Positions 1-5,079 are shown, counted from the first letter of the stretch. The stretch is 5,513 bases of DNA from Clostridia bacterium (GCA_017501055.1 JAFVXP010000022.1:1-5513); one strand, 5' to 3'. Numbers and translations: made by a program. Notes: generated from the sequence alone by a model not told the origin.

Positions 1-962
1 GCAACAGCCCCGGAAACGATATGCGTATCTCCGACGAACGCTTTGAGGCTTCCCGTAACTTCGCAAACAAGATCTGGAATGCGGCAAGATTCGTTATGAT
101 GAACCTCGATCAGGACTGCGACACCGATAATATCGATACCGCAAAGCTTGCAGAAGAGGATAAATGGGTCCTCTCGCTTTACAACCGTTTGGTTGGCGAA
201 GTTAGAGACAATATCGACAGATACGAGCTTGGTATTGCCGTTTCGAAGCTTTATGACTTTATCTGGGACGTTTTCTGCGATTGGTATATCGAGCTTGTAA
301 AGCCCCGTCTTTCCGAAAAAGGCACACAGACCAACCTTGCAGCGCAGGCAACCCTCACCTACGTTCTTTCGAACACCTTAAAGCTTCTCCACCCCTTTAT
401 GCCCTTCATCACCGAAGAGATTTGGCAGTCGCTCCCCCACAACGGCGAAAGCATTATGATCTCCGATTATCCCGCTGTTAAGGAAGAGCTTAATTTCCCC
501 GATGCGGAACGCAATATGGAAATTATGCTCACGGCTATCCGTGCAATAAGAAACCGCCGTGCAGAGATGAACGTTCCTCCCTCCAGAAAGGCAAACGTCA
601 TTATCGCAACTGCTGAAAAAGAGCTTTTTGCGGACAAAGAGCCCTATTTTGTACGTCTTGCTTCGGCATCGGGTATATCCGTTGTTGATTCCTGCAACGA
701 CGAAGGCACCGTTCGTATCGTTACAAACGCTTGCGAGATATTCCTTCCCCTTGCCGACATCGTAGACCTCGATGCGGAAAGAGAAAGACTCTCTAAAGAG
801 CTTGCAAACGCAGAAAACGAGATCAAACGTGCCGAAGGCAAGCTTGCAAACGCAGAATTCGTTAACAAAGCGCCCGAAAAGGTCGTTAACGCAGAGAAAG
901 AAAAGCTTGTTAAGTTCCAAGAGCTTGCGGAAAAGCTCCGTGCTTCGATTGCGTCGCTTTGA
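1..962 (+). CDS. valS: Valyl-tRNA synthetase, C-terminal part (5' truncated by window edge)
   Basis: This is the last 319 codons of a class I aminoacyl-tRNA synthetase that charges tRNA-Val with valine in the cytoplasm. The first complete codon is at position 3, and the frame opens with NSPGNDMRISDERFEASRNF, the stretch that follows the catalytic domain in ValRS. The ATG at 21 is internal and not a start. Seen next are the anticodon-binding helical domain, with FANKIWNAARF and the LLHPFMPFITEEIWQSLP signature, and then RAEMNVPPSRK, also typical of the family. The last 65 residues or so are a charged, Leu/Ala/Glu/Lys-rich coiled coil starting near DLDAERERLSKEL, which is the ValRS C-terminal tRNA-binding arm. 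The HIGH and KMSKS motifs must lie upstream of the window. A full enzyme is usually about 880 residues. The gene ends at TGA 960-962 and is followed by two hairpins. No sign of decay is visible. Confidence 0.97.
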   Translation, partial: NSPGNDMRISDERFEASRNFANKIWNAARFVMMNLDQDCDTDNIDTAKLAEEDKWVLSLYNRLVGEVRDNIDRYELGIAVSKLYDFIWDVFCDWYIELVKPRLSEKGTQTNLAAQATLTYVLSNTLKLLHPFMPFITEEIWQSLPHNGESIMISDYPAVKEELNFPDAERNMEIMLTAIRAIRNRRAEMNVPPSRKANVIIATAEKELFADKEPYFVRLASASGISVVDSCNDEGTVRIVTNACEIFLPLADIVDLDAERERLSKELANAENEIKRAEGKLANAEFVNKAPEKVVNAEKEKLVKFQELAEKLRASIASL

Positions 963-980
963 TAGATATTCGATGAGATA

Positions 981-1010
981 TTCAGGGGCTTTTTGAAAAA
1001 AGCCCCTGAA
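981..1010. repeat. Perfect 14-bp hairpin just after valS, possible first terminator
   Basis: Arms 981-994 and 997-1010 are perfectly complementary: TTCAGGGGC plus a T-run, against an A-run plus GCCCCTGAA, with two bases between them. The inner A/T pairs would open into a larger loop. No clean T-tract follows on the plus strand. The T-run sits inside the hairpin, so it could act in either direction as a weak terminator or processing structure. It lies 18 bases past the valS stop and just before a better terminator. Confidence 0.6.
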
Positions 1011-1034
1011 ACCCCAAAAACTTTTTAAACATAG

Positions 1035-1062
1035 AAAGAACGCCAAATCGGCGTTCTTTTTT
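1035..1062 (+). terminator. Rho-independent terminator of valS
   Basis: A perfect 10-bp stem is formed by AAAGAACGCC (1035-1044) and GGCGTTCTTT (1050-1059), with loop AAATC. It is followed directly by T residues to 1062 and, after CG, a further T5 run. It lies about 75 bases downstream of the valS stop in the right orientation. Confidence 0.88.
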
Positions 1063-1064
1063 CG

Positions 1065-1099
1065 TTTTTCCTTACATTCAGTATACCTGTCATTCCGAG
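1065..1099 (+). repeat. 35-bp direct repeat, copy 1 (contains C half-module)
   Basis: The run TTTTTCCTT, then TTCAGTATA, then CCTGTCATTCCGAG recurs at 5164-5199 with one inserted A and a few substitutions. Copy 1 starts within the T-rich tail of the valS terminator. Its end, CTGTCATTCCGAG, is the left end of the C module. Confidence 0.7.
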
Positions 1100-1145
1100 T
1101 AATCCGTTGTATCAACAACGTGTCTGCGAAATAACAAAGGATTAC
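1099..1145 (+). repeat. D module copy D1, inside an imperfect hairpin
   Basis: Positions 1099-1140 match 4911-4952 at 32 of 42 bases by eye, sharing TATCAACA, GTGTCT and GAAATAA. The ends GTAATCC (1099-1105) and GGATTAC (1139-1145) are complementary, and TTGT/ACAA pair inside them after one G-A mismatch. The whole copy can therefore fold into a stem of about 11 pairs. Confidence 0.65.
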
Positions 1146-1150
1146 GATAA

Positions 1151-1178
1151 TGTAGGGACCGGCGTCCCCGACGGTCCG
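1151..1178 (+). repeat. A module copy A1 (TGTAGGGAC hairpin repeat)
   Basis: This 28-base unit begins TGTAGGGACCGGCGTCC and ends GACGGTCCG. It has close copies at 4994-5021 (minus strand) and 5427-5454 (plus strand). GGACCG (1156-1161) pairs with CGGTCC (1172-1177) around a 10-base loop. Confidence 0.8.
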
Positions 1179-1231
1179 TTTGCCTTGATTTCGAGAGAAC
1201 AATTTGTCTTTGTTGTTTATATTGGTTTCTT

Positions 1232-1259
1232 TGTAGGGGAGGGGTTTCCCCTCCCGCCC
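1232..1259 (+). repeat. B module copy B1 (GC-rich hairpin repeat)
   Basis: The unit starts TGTAGGGG. It contains a perfect 8-bp stem, GGGAGGGG (1237-1244) and CCCCTCCC (1248-1255), with loop TTT. A related copy with a different loop lies at 5048-5074 on the minus strand. No T-tract follows, so it is unlikely to be an ordinary terminator. Confidence 0.75.
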
Positions 1260-1310
1260 ATAATTATTTGTTGTTTTTGATTTTTACGTATTAACCTTAA
1301 ATATATATAA

Positions 1311-1330
1311 CACAGACAAAAGAAACAACA
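1311..1330 (-). repeat. D module core fragment D6
   Basis: On the minus strand this reads GTTGTTTC, four bases, then GTCTGTG, the same core as copies D3 and D5. It lies 3 bases past the palindrome that terminates the SpoIID unit. Confidence 0.55.
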
Positions 1331-1333
1331 CAA

Positions 1334-1359
1334 AAAACGGACTCGATCGAGTCCGTTTT
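1334..1359 (-). terminator. Rho-independent terminator of the SpoIID unit
   Basis: This is a 26-bp perfect palindrome centred between 1346 and 1347, with arms AAAACGGACTCGA and its complement. Read on the minus strand it is followed by a six-T run that starts inside the palindrome arm. It lies 13 bases past the stop codon at 1373-1375. The practical fold is an ACGGACTC stem with a GATC loop. Four T on the plus strand also allow some bidirectional action. Confidence 0.85.
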
Positions 1360-1372
1360 GTTATTTATTTAA

Positions 1373-1786
1373 TTACGATGCCTTTGAAATCGTTGTGCCT
1401 TGGTAGTAGACGGAAAGGATATACTTGAAGTTATATCCGTCCTTTGCAAGCTGTTCTGCGCCCCATACCGAATAGCCAACTCCGTGGCCTGCGCCCGAGC
1501 CGTTGATCTTTACGGTTTCGGGTTCGATAGATTCGCCCATAACGGTCATATAGCTATCGCCAAAGCTTTCAAACGGCTTATATCCGTCTTCTGTCATAAC
1601 ACCCGTGATCTTCTTTGTTGTAACCTTACCGTCAGAGCCAAGCACCTTAACTTCTGTTGCGTATTCGATATCAAAGTTTGCGCTTTTGTAGCCAACTGCA
1701 ACACGCACGTCCTCTGCACTCTTAACGTCAACGGTGTTGCCCTTGCCGTCGCTGACGGAAAGGTGGGTTATAAAGTCGGAGTCGTA
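1373..1786 (-). CDS. C-terminal part of the SpoIID/LytB-domain protein, out of frame (frameshifted gene)
   Basis: These 137 codons finish the SpoIID/LytB domain begun in the neighbouring frame. Visible family features are DSDFITHLSVSDGKG, then DVRVAVGYKSANFDI, and the closing GAGHGVGYSVWGAEQLAKDG with YILSVYYQGTTI. This last is the usual SpoIID ending, of the form G-x-GHGVGxSxxGA followed by a final YYxGT. The frame stays open upstream to an ATG at 1897, but the residues from there to 1787 (GILRIYQIKKSVFFPVG and on) do not look like the family, and no ribosome binding site was found. That ATG is therefore probably not used. With the frameshift repaired the protein would be about 538 residues from the ATG at 2988. 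This part would not be made from the gene as written unless ribosomes shift by -1. The gap between the two parts fits a single lost base. Confidence 0.8.
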   Translation of the reverse strand, partial: YDSDFITHLSVSDGKGNTVDVKSAEDVRVAVGYKSANFDIEYATEVKVLGSDGKVTTKKITGVMTEDGYKPFESFGDSYMTVMGESIEPETVKINGSGAGHGVGYSVWGAEQLAKDGYNFKYILSVYYQGTTISKAS

Positions 1787-2988
1787 CGGTCGGTGCTGAG
1801 GATCTTCATAGAAAGGTTTTTGCCCGACAGGGAAGAAAACGCTTTTCTTGATTTGATATATTCGTAAAATTCCTGCTTTGTATAGGTGTGTTCCCATTTA
1901 ATACCTTCCTTGTCTTCCTCCTGGAAAACGGTTGTAAGATAGGGAACGCTTCTGCTGCCCCATGCTGCAAGCGCAGAGCAGGTCGCACCGCCGTTGGAGA
2001 TATGGTACTGTGCGGAAATGGGACTGCCGTTATAAGTCAGATACATTCCTCTGGTTGCATCGACGATAGCGTTGTTCGATTCGCTCATACGGTAGGTTCC
2101 GGGATAGACCTGACAGCAGGTTGTGGGACATACGTTGAAATCACTGCCGTGCTTGCACGCCATAGCGAAGGTTCTGACCAAAAGCGAGAACGCCTTGCGG
2201 TTTTCGGCGGAGAAGTTTGTACCTATCTCAACCGACATAACGCATTTTGTATACATTTCAAGCGGAACGCAGTTTATCATCTTGAGCTTACCGCCCGAAA
2301 CGGAATATTCAAAAAATCCGTAGTAGTTTCTAACGGTAGATTCACCCGTAGGCAATGCAACCGTACCGCCGTTTCTTGCACGGAGCGCAAATCTGCGGGA
2401 GGTATCTTCAAACGTGAAGAGTATCTTGCCCGTATTTGAATCGAGAACCGTTAAACCGCCCGAAACGGGTGCGGTAACGATACCGTTATTGCTTTTCTCG
2501 ATAACCGTTTGTGCGTTGGTCGAAGGAAATCTTCTTGCTTCAAAGCCACCCTTAACAACGGCAACGAATCCGTCGGGGAAAGCACTTGCGGCATTATGCG
2601 CAGCGCTCCAGCTTGAAAACGCACCGATAACTGCGCTGTATGCGCCGATATTTCCGTTTTCGGAGGGAGAGCCGTTGCCTGTCGAGGCATTAACGCTTGC
2701 ATTAACGTGGGGGAGAATTACTATAGATTTGGAAGAGATCGAGAAAGCGGTGCTGAAATTGCTTCCCGATGCATAGCCGATATCAAAGCCTGTTGACGAG
2801 GTATTCTTTGCAGAAAAACGTCTTGTATCGATAAGGCTTGTAGAAACGTACATACCGACACGTACGATCCTATCCTTATATCCGCCCTCTGCGGAGACCT
2901 CTTTAACCGAAAGAAATGCGTTGAACGTGCCGATGCAGAATACGATTGCAAGCACGAACGCAACAAAACGTCTGTTAGCCAATCTCAT
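1768..2988 (-). CDS. Secreted SpoIID/LytB-domain protein, N-terminal part (gene interrupted by frameshift)
   Basis: This is a SpoIID-family protein. Members are peptidoglycan lytic transglycosylases that act outside the membrane, in sporulation (SpoIID) or wall turnover (LytB). The ATG at 2988 is preferred over the GTG at 2994 because AGAGGTGAT, 5 bases before the ATG, is a strong ribosome binding site that the GTG overlaps. Residues 1-33 form a signal peptide, with a hydrophobic core FVAFVLAIVFCIGTF and likely cleavage after VSA. Residues 115-165 (YSAVIGAFSSWSAAHNAA) weakly recall a SPOR repeat. The SpoIID domain runs from about 205: NYYGFFEYS, VPLEMYTKCVMSVEIG with the probable catalytic Glu254, then VRTFAMA, CPTTCCQVY, ATRGMYLTYNG and HISNGGATCSALAAWG. 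The frame leaves the family pattern after KILSTDR and stops at 1768. The rest of the domain lies in the -1 frame. The first codons overlap the upstream gene. Substrate and role in sporulation are inferred. Confidence 0.85.
   Translation of the reverse strand: MRLANRRFVAFVLAIVFCIGTFNAFLSVKEVSAEGGYKDRIVRVGMYVSTSLIDTRRFSAKNTSSTGFDIGYASGSNFSTAFSISSKSIVILPHVNASVNASTGNGSPSENGNIGAYSAVIGAFSSWSAAHNAASAFPDGFVAVVKGGFEARRFPSTNAQTVIEKSNNGIVTAPVSGGLTVLDSNTGKILFTFEDTSRRFALRARNGGTVALPTGESTVRNYYGFFEYSVSGGKLKMINCVPLEMYTKCVMSVEIGTNFSAENRKAFSLLVRTFAMACKHGSDFNVCPTTCCQVYPGTYRMSESNNAIVDATRGMYLTYNGSPISAQYHISNGGATCSALAAWGSRSVPYLTTVFQEEDKEGIKWEHTYTKQEFYEYIKSRKAFSSLSGKNLSMKILSTDRTTPTL
1784..1795 (-). other. Site of the one-base frameshift in the SpoIID-family gene
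   Basis: On the minus strand the family match continues in the upper frame to STDR (CGT at 1788-1786) and resumes in the -1 frame as YDSDFITHL (TAC at 1786-1784). The local sequence has no homopolymer run and no canonical slippery heptamer. A lost base or a sequencing error is therefore more likely than programmed frameshifting. The exact base cannot be fixed without a homologue. Confidence 0.75.
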
Positions 2989-3493
2989 AATCACCTCTCA
3001 CAGTGAAATAGGCTCTGTCGCCCGTTACGAGAATAGCCTTTGTTGCTTCGGAAGCGGAGGAATGATAGATATGTCCGTATTCAAGAGGCATACCCGAGAA
3101 TATCTCGGTATTTGCCGACATATCGGTGATTCCTTCGGTTTGTCCTTCCGAAGAGGTTATTGCGATAGCTCCTCCGCCACGATAGATGATCTCGCTATCG
3201 GGGGAAAGGATCAAAAGTTCGCCTTGGTTTACGCAAATATCATTATAAGTGGTCTGAACAGAGACGCCGTCTTGAAGAAGCTCCGAAACTATCTCCTGTC
3301 TTAATTCGTCCTTGATTTTTAACAACATACCGTAGGTAACAAGAGTTTCGTCGGGGATCAATGCATCGCTGTTTGATTCGGAAGCGTTCTTTGCTTCTCC
3401 GTCTGCAGTTTCCGCCGAGGATCGCATTGTGTTTAAAGAAAGCGTTGCAACAAGCAAGCACACAAGCAACAGCGGAACGATGAATTTTTTCAC
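2975..3493 (-). CDS. Secreted small protein of unknown function, first gene of the SpoIID unit
   Basis: This is a 172-residue protein starting with GTG at 3493, 8-10 bases after AAGGAGAG (3509-3502). Residues 1-27 form a signal peptide: KK, then the hydrophobic FIVPLLLVCLLVATLSL, with likely cleavage at SSA-E. A low-complexity Ala/Ser/Glu/Asp linker runs to about 50. An amphipathic helix follows at 53-76 (YGMLLKIKDELRQEIVSELL), and then a beta-rich domain to the end. That domain has the pattern VNQGELLILSPDSEIIYRGG, GITDMSANTEIFSG and a closing YFTVRGDYEI. I recall similar secreted Clostridia proteins with a 'GTEIILRSG', 'D.T.G.D...G' and 'V.VRGGY' pattern, but cannot assign a named family or activity. 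Its last 14 bases overlap the start of the SpoIID-family gene, so the two are probably translationally coupled and both act in the envelope. A structural or partner role is inference only. Confidence 0.85.
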   Translation of the reverse strand: MKKFIVPLLLVCLLVATLSLNTMRSSAETADGEAKNASESNSDALIPDETLVTYGMLLKIKDELRQEIVSELLQDGVSVQTTYNDICVNQGELLILSPDSEIIYRGGGAIAITSSEGQTEGITDMSANTEIFSGMPLEYGHIYHSSASEATKAILVTGDRAYFTVRGDYEIG

Positions 3494-3501
3494 AGATTGT
3501 T

Positions 3502-3509
3502 CTCTCCTT
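3502..3509 (-). promoter_or_regulatory. Ribosome binding site deciding a GTG start
   Basis: On the minus strand AAGGAGAG ends 8 bases before the GTG at 3493. No in-frame ATG sits at a better distance, and the signal peptide begins at this GTG (GTG AAA AAA TTC), so the start is well supported. Confidence 0.8.
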
Positions 3510-3532
3510 AAATTTTACTTCGCTACATTAAA

Positions 3533-3561
3533 TCTATATGCGAAGCTTTTTTAAAATATGT
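3533..3561 (-). promoter_or_regulatory. Candidate sigma-E-like sporulation promoter
   Basis: On the minus strand ACATATT (3561-3555) and CATATAGA (3540-3533) are 14 bases apart. The Bacillus sigma-E consensus as I recall it is KMATATT, about 14 bases, then CATACAHT. The -35 core ATATT matches fully and the -10 matches at CATA plus one A. Transcription would begin about 30 bases before the GTG at 3493, just upstream of the ribosome binding site. The -10 mismatches and AT-rich surroundings keep this tentative, but it fits a SpoIID-family unit. Confidence 0.35.
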
Positions 3562-3564
3562 CTG

Positions 3565-3599
3565 TTTTTCAATCTTTTTTCACGTTTTTTCACATTTTT
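3565..3599. promoter_or_regulatory. Four T-tracts at exact 10-base period (probable intrinsically bent DNA)
   Basis: T-runs of 5, 6, 6 and 5 bases begin at 3565, 3575, 3585 and 3595, once per helical turn, with repeated spacers such as CACG and CACA. An A6 run at 3602-3607 and a T6 run at 3547-3552 flank them. Phased A/T tracts are known to curve DNA. On the minus strand the same bases read as tandem GTGAAAAAA-like decamers. Confidence 0.6.
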
Positions 3600-3627
3600 C
3601 CAAAAAACGCAATATCTTCCAAATACT

Positions 3628-3647
3628 ATTATACCACACCTTGTCAA
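3628..3647 (-). promoter_or_regulatory. TATAAT box with TGTGG extension and an unusually close TTGACA
   Basis: On the minus strand TTGACA (3647-3642) is followed after only 8 bases by TATAAT (3633-3628), preceded by TGTGG. Both hexamers are perfect sigma-A matches, but 16-18 bases is normal spacing. The hexamer at 17 bases is CTATGG, a poor -35. The TATAAT box may work alone as a vegetative promoter for the 172-residue protein and SpoIID-family unit, with a leader of about 130 bases that includes the phased tracts. Confidence 0.4.
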
Positions 3648-3757
3648 GTCCCATAGAATGTGGTTTGCGTATATACGTTCCCTATATATTGTGCAATCTG
3701 CAAAAAAGCAAAAATCGGATTTTGTCAAATTTTACGGTGGGCGAATATATTGAAATT

Positions 3758-3763
3758 GGTGAT
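3758..3763 (+). promoter_or_regulatory. Ribosome binding site of the transsulfuration gene
   Basis: GGTGAT ends 5 bases before the ATG at 3769 and matches the 3' part of the usual AGGAGGTGAT. The nearby ATG at 3762 is out of frame with the protein, which fixes the start at 3769. Confidence 0.65.
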
Positions 3764-3768
3764 GAATT

Positions 3769-4890
3769 ATGTTTGAACGTGATACCCTCTCAATAATCGG
3801 GGAGGGCGAAAATCCTTATGAGGATTCTGTAAGCTTTCCTATCTTCCAAAGCTCCACCTTCGGCGGCGGAAAGGAATATTCCTATTCGAGATGCTCAAAC
3901 CCAACGAGAAACGCACTTGAAAAGGCTGTTGCAAGGCTTGAAGGGGCTCGGTTTGGGTTTGCCTTTTCATCGGGGCTTGCATCGATAAATTCTGTGTTTT
4001 CTCTGCTTAGATCGGGTGATACGGTTCTTGTTTCCGACGATCTATACGGCGGTACATATCGGCTTATAACGAAGATATACCAAAACTACGGTATTAAATT
4101 CGTTTTTGTTGATATGACGGACGCAGAGAATATTGCAAAGCATCTTTGTAACGGCGCTTCTATGGTATTTGTGGAATCACCCACAAACCCTATGATGAAG
4201 ATCGCCCCGCTCCCGGAAATAGGTCTTCTTTGTAAGGAAAAGGGCGCTTTGTTTGTCGTTGACAATACCTTCCTTTCACCCTATTTCCAAAATCCTATTG
4301 AATTCGGTGCAGACATCGTTATCCATTCGGCAACGAAATATCTTTCCGGCCATCACGACACTCTCTCGGGTATTGCCGTAACCGACAGAGAGGATATTGC
4401 CGAAAAATTGAATATTATTGCAATGACGCTTGGGAACTGCCTTTCTCCGTTTGATTCCTGGCTTGTCCTTCGAGGGATGCGAACACTCCCGATGAGAATG
4501 GAAAAGCACGAGGAAAACGCAAAAAGTATTGCCCGTTTCCTAAAATCTCTGCCCGAGGTTGAAAAGGTCTTCTATCCCGGTCTGCCCGAGCATTTGGGAC
4601 ACGAGCTTTGTAAAAAGCAAGCTAAAGGCTTCGGCGGTGTGGTATCCTTTACCTTGAAGGAGAAAAAACACGTGCAAGCCTTCTTGAAGGGCGGTAATAT
4701 AATCAAATTCGCCGAAAGTCTTGGTGGTTTTCGAAGTCTTATAACCTATCCGCTGACGCAAACGCATTTTTCCATACCCGAGGAAATGAGAGAGAAGATT
4801 GGTATTACCGACAGGCTTTTGCGGTTGTCGCTGGGGTTGGAAAGTGATAGGGATATTAAGGAGGATATAATGAAAATTTTGCGTGATTGA
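3769..4890 (+). CDS. PLP-dependent cystathionine gamma-synthase/lyase family enzyme
   Basis: This 373-residue cytoplasmic enzyme belongs to the Cys/Met-metabolism PLP (transsulfuration) family, whose normal length is about 380. Seen in order: YSR at 39-41 with SNPTR (phosphate contacts from the neighbouring subunit), SSGLAS near 67-72, DLYGGTYRL with the stacking Tyr93, ESPTNPMMKI with Asn140, VDNTFLSPYFQNP with Asp165, and SATKYLSGHHD with the Schiff-base Lys190. LSPFDSWLVLRGMRTLPMRM, AESLGG with Glu317, QTH and LLRLSLGLE with Arg352 follow. Glu317, just before SLGG, matches the glutamate of cystathionine gamma-synthases and gamma-lyases rather than the residue of methionine gamma-lyases. 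The ITYPLTQTH segment also resembles Bacillus-type MetC-like lyases, so the exact reaction stays open and no symbol is given. The family's usual ESL after SLGG-x is RSL here (Arg322). It stands alone, diverges from the SpoIID unit, and has no clear terminator after its TGA. Confidence 0.93.
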   Translation: MFERDTLSIIGEGENPYEDSVSFPIFQSSTFGGGKEYSYSRCSNPTRNALEKAVARLEGARFGFAFSSGLASINSVFSLLRSGDTVLVSDDLYGGTYRLITKIYQNYGIKFVFVDMTDAENIAKHLCNGASMVFVESPTNPMMKIAPLPEIGLLCKEKGALFVVDNTFLSPYFQNPIEFGADIVIHSATKYLSGHHDTLSGIAVTDREDIAEKLNIIAMTLGNCLSPFDSWLVLRGMRTLPMRMEKHEENAKSIARFLKSLPEVEKVFYPGLPEHLGHELCKKQAKGFGGVVSFTLKEKKHVQAFLKGGNIIKFAESLGGFRSLITYPLTQTHFSIPEEMREKIGITDRLLRLSLGLESDRDIKEDIMKILRD

Positions 4891-4910
4891 TTATGTCCGA
4901 CGTAATGAAT

Positions 4911-4952
4911 AGAATCGGTTATATCAACACTGTGTCTATGAAATAAGACAGG
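4911..4952 (+). repeat. D module copy D2
   Basis: It matches D1 (1099-1140) at 32 of 42 bases, sharing TATCAACA, TGTCT and GAAATAA. It begins 20 bases after the enzyme gene's stop codon, but lacks D1's complementary ends. Confidence 0.6.
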
Positions 4953-4993
4953 CATAAACAACGAAAATTCATCCTTTTCCATAATTCGAGGAA

Positions 4994-5021
4994 CGGACCG
5001 TCGAGGACGCCTGTCCCTACA
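4994..5021 (-). repeat. A module copy A2
   Basis: Read on the minus strand it begins TGTAGGGACAGGCGTCCTCG and ends GACGGTCCG. It differs from A1 and A3 at two positions each. It is a hybrid of the two in the stem: GGACAG faces CGGTCC, leaving one A-G mismatch. Confidence 0.8.
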
Positions 5022-5047
5022 TAGGAAACAACAACGATTTAAGAGCA

Positions 5048-5074
5048 CGGGAGGGTGCAAGACCCTCCCCTACA
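5048..5074 (-). repeat. B module copy B2 (GC-rich hairpin)
   Basis: On the minus strand it starts TGTAGGGGAGGG. GGGAGGGT (5049-5056) and ACCCTCCC (5062-5069) pair perfectly around a 5-base loop. Compared with B1 the innermost pair and the loop differ, but pairing is kept. Confidence 0.75.
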
Positions 5075-5079
5075 CCGTT

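Larger units (their letters stand above)
1063..1333. other. Intergenic repeat cluster 1 (convergent region, no gene)
   Basis: This gene-free stretch lies between the valS terminator and the terminator of the minus-strand unit. It holds, in order, a C half-module (1087-1099), a D module (1099-1140), an A module (1151-1178), a B module hairpin (1232-1259), an AT-rich spacer, and a reversed D core (1311-1330). All of these have relatives in 4911-5503. No ORF here has coding character or a ribosome binding site. Confidence 0.75.
3494..3768. other. Divergent intergenic region
   Basis: This AT-rich 275-base region separates the minus-strand SpoIID unit from the plus-strand transsulfuration gene. 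Besides the promoter candidates and phased tracts it holds a 6-bp inverted pair, CTTCGC (3518-3523) and GCGAAG (3540-3545), followed on the plus strand by T6. It also holds the palindrome CGTATATACG (3668-3677), a possible operator, and a weak plus-strand -10-like TATATT at 3685-3690. I see no S-box, T-box or other riboswitch in front of the plus-strand gene. Confidence 0.6.

Noticed and set aside
378..1202. Long minus-strand ORF opposite valS
   Set aside because: It lies antisense to clear ValRS coding sequence and runs on through two hairpins and repeats. It has no family pattern.
1768..1897. Programmed -1 ribosomal frameshifting in the SpoIID-family gene
   Set aside because: The only candidate, C-AAA-AAC near 1812-1820, is not a proper X-XXY-YYZ site. 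Shifting there would also lose the family-like KILSTDR segment. No strong downstream pseudoknot was seen.
1888..2439. Plus-strand ORFs opposite the SpoIID-family gene, also 1400-1867 and 2414-2776
   Set aside because: They are shadows of the minus-strand gene with Cys/Arg-rich random-looking translations and no ribosome binding sites.
3518..3552. Plus-strand terminator from CTTCGC/GCGAAG plus T6
   Set aside because: The stem is only 6 bp with a 16-base loop, and no plus-strand gene ends upstream. It is probably chance.
3494..3768. SAM or T-box riboswitch in front of the sulfur amino-acid gene
   Set aside because: None of the conserved boxes, and no terminator/antiterminator pair with a T-tract, was found before 3769.
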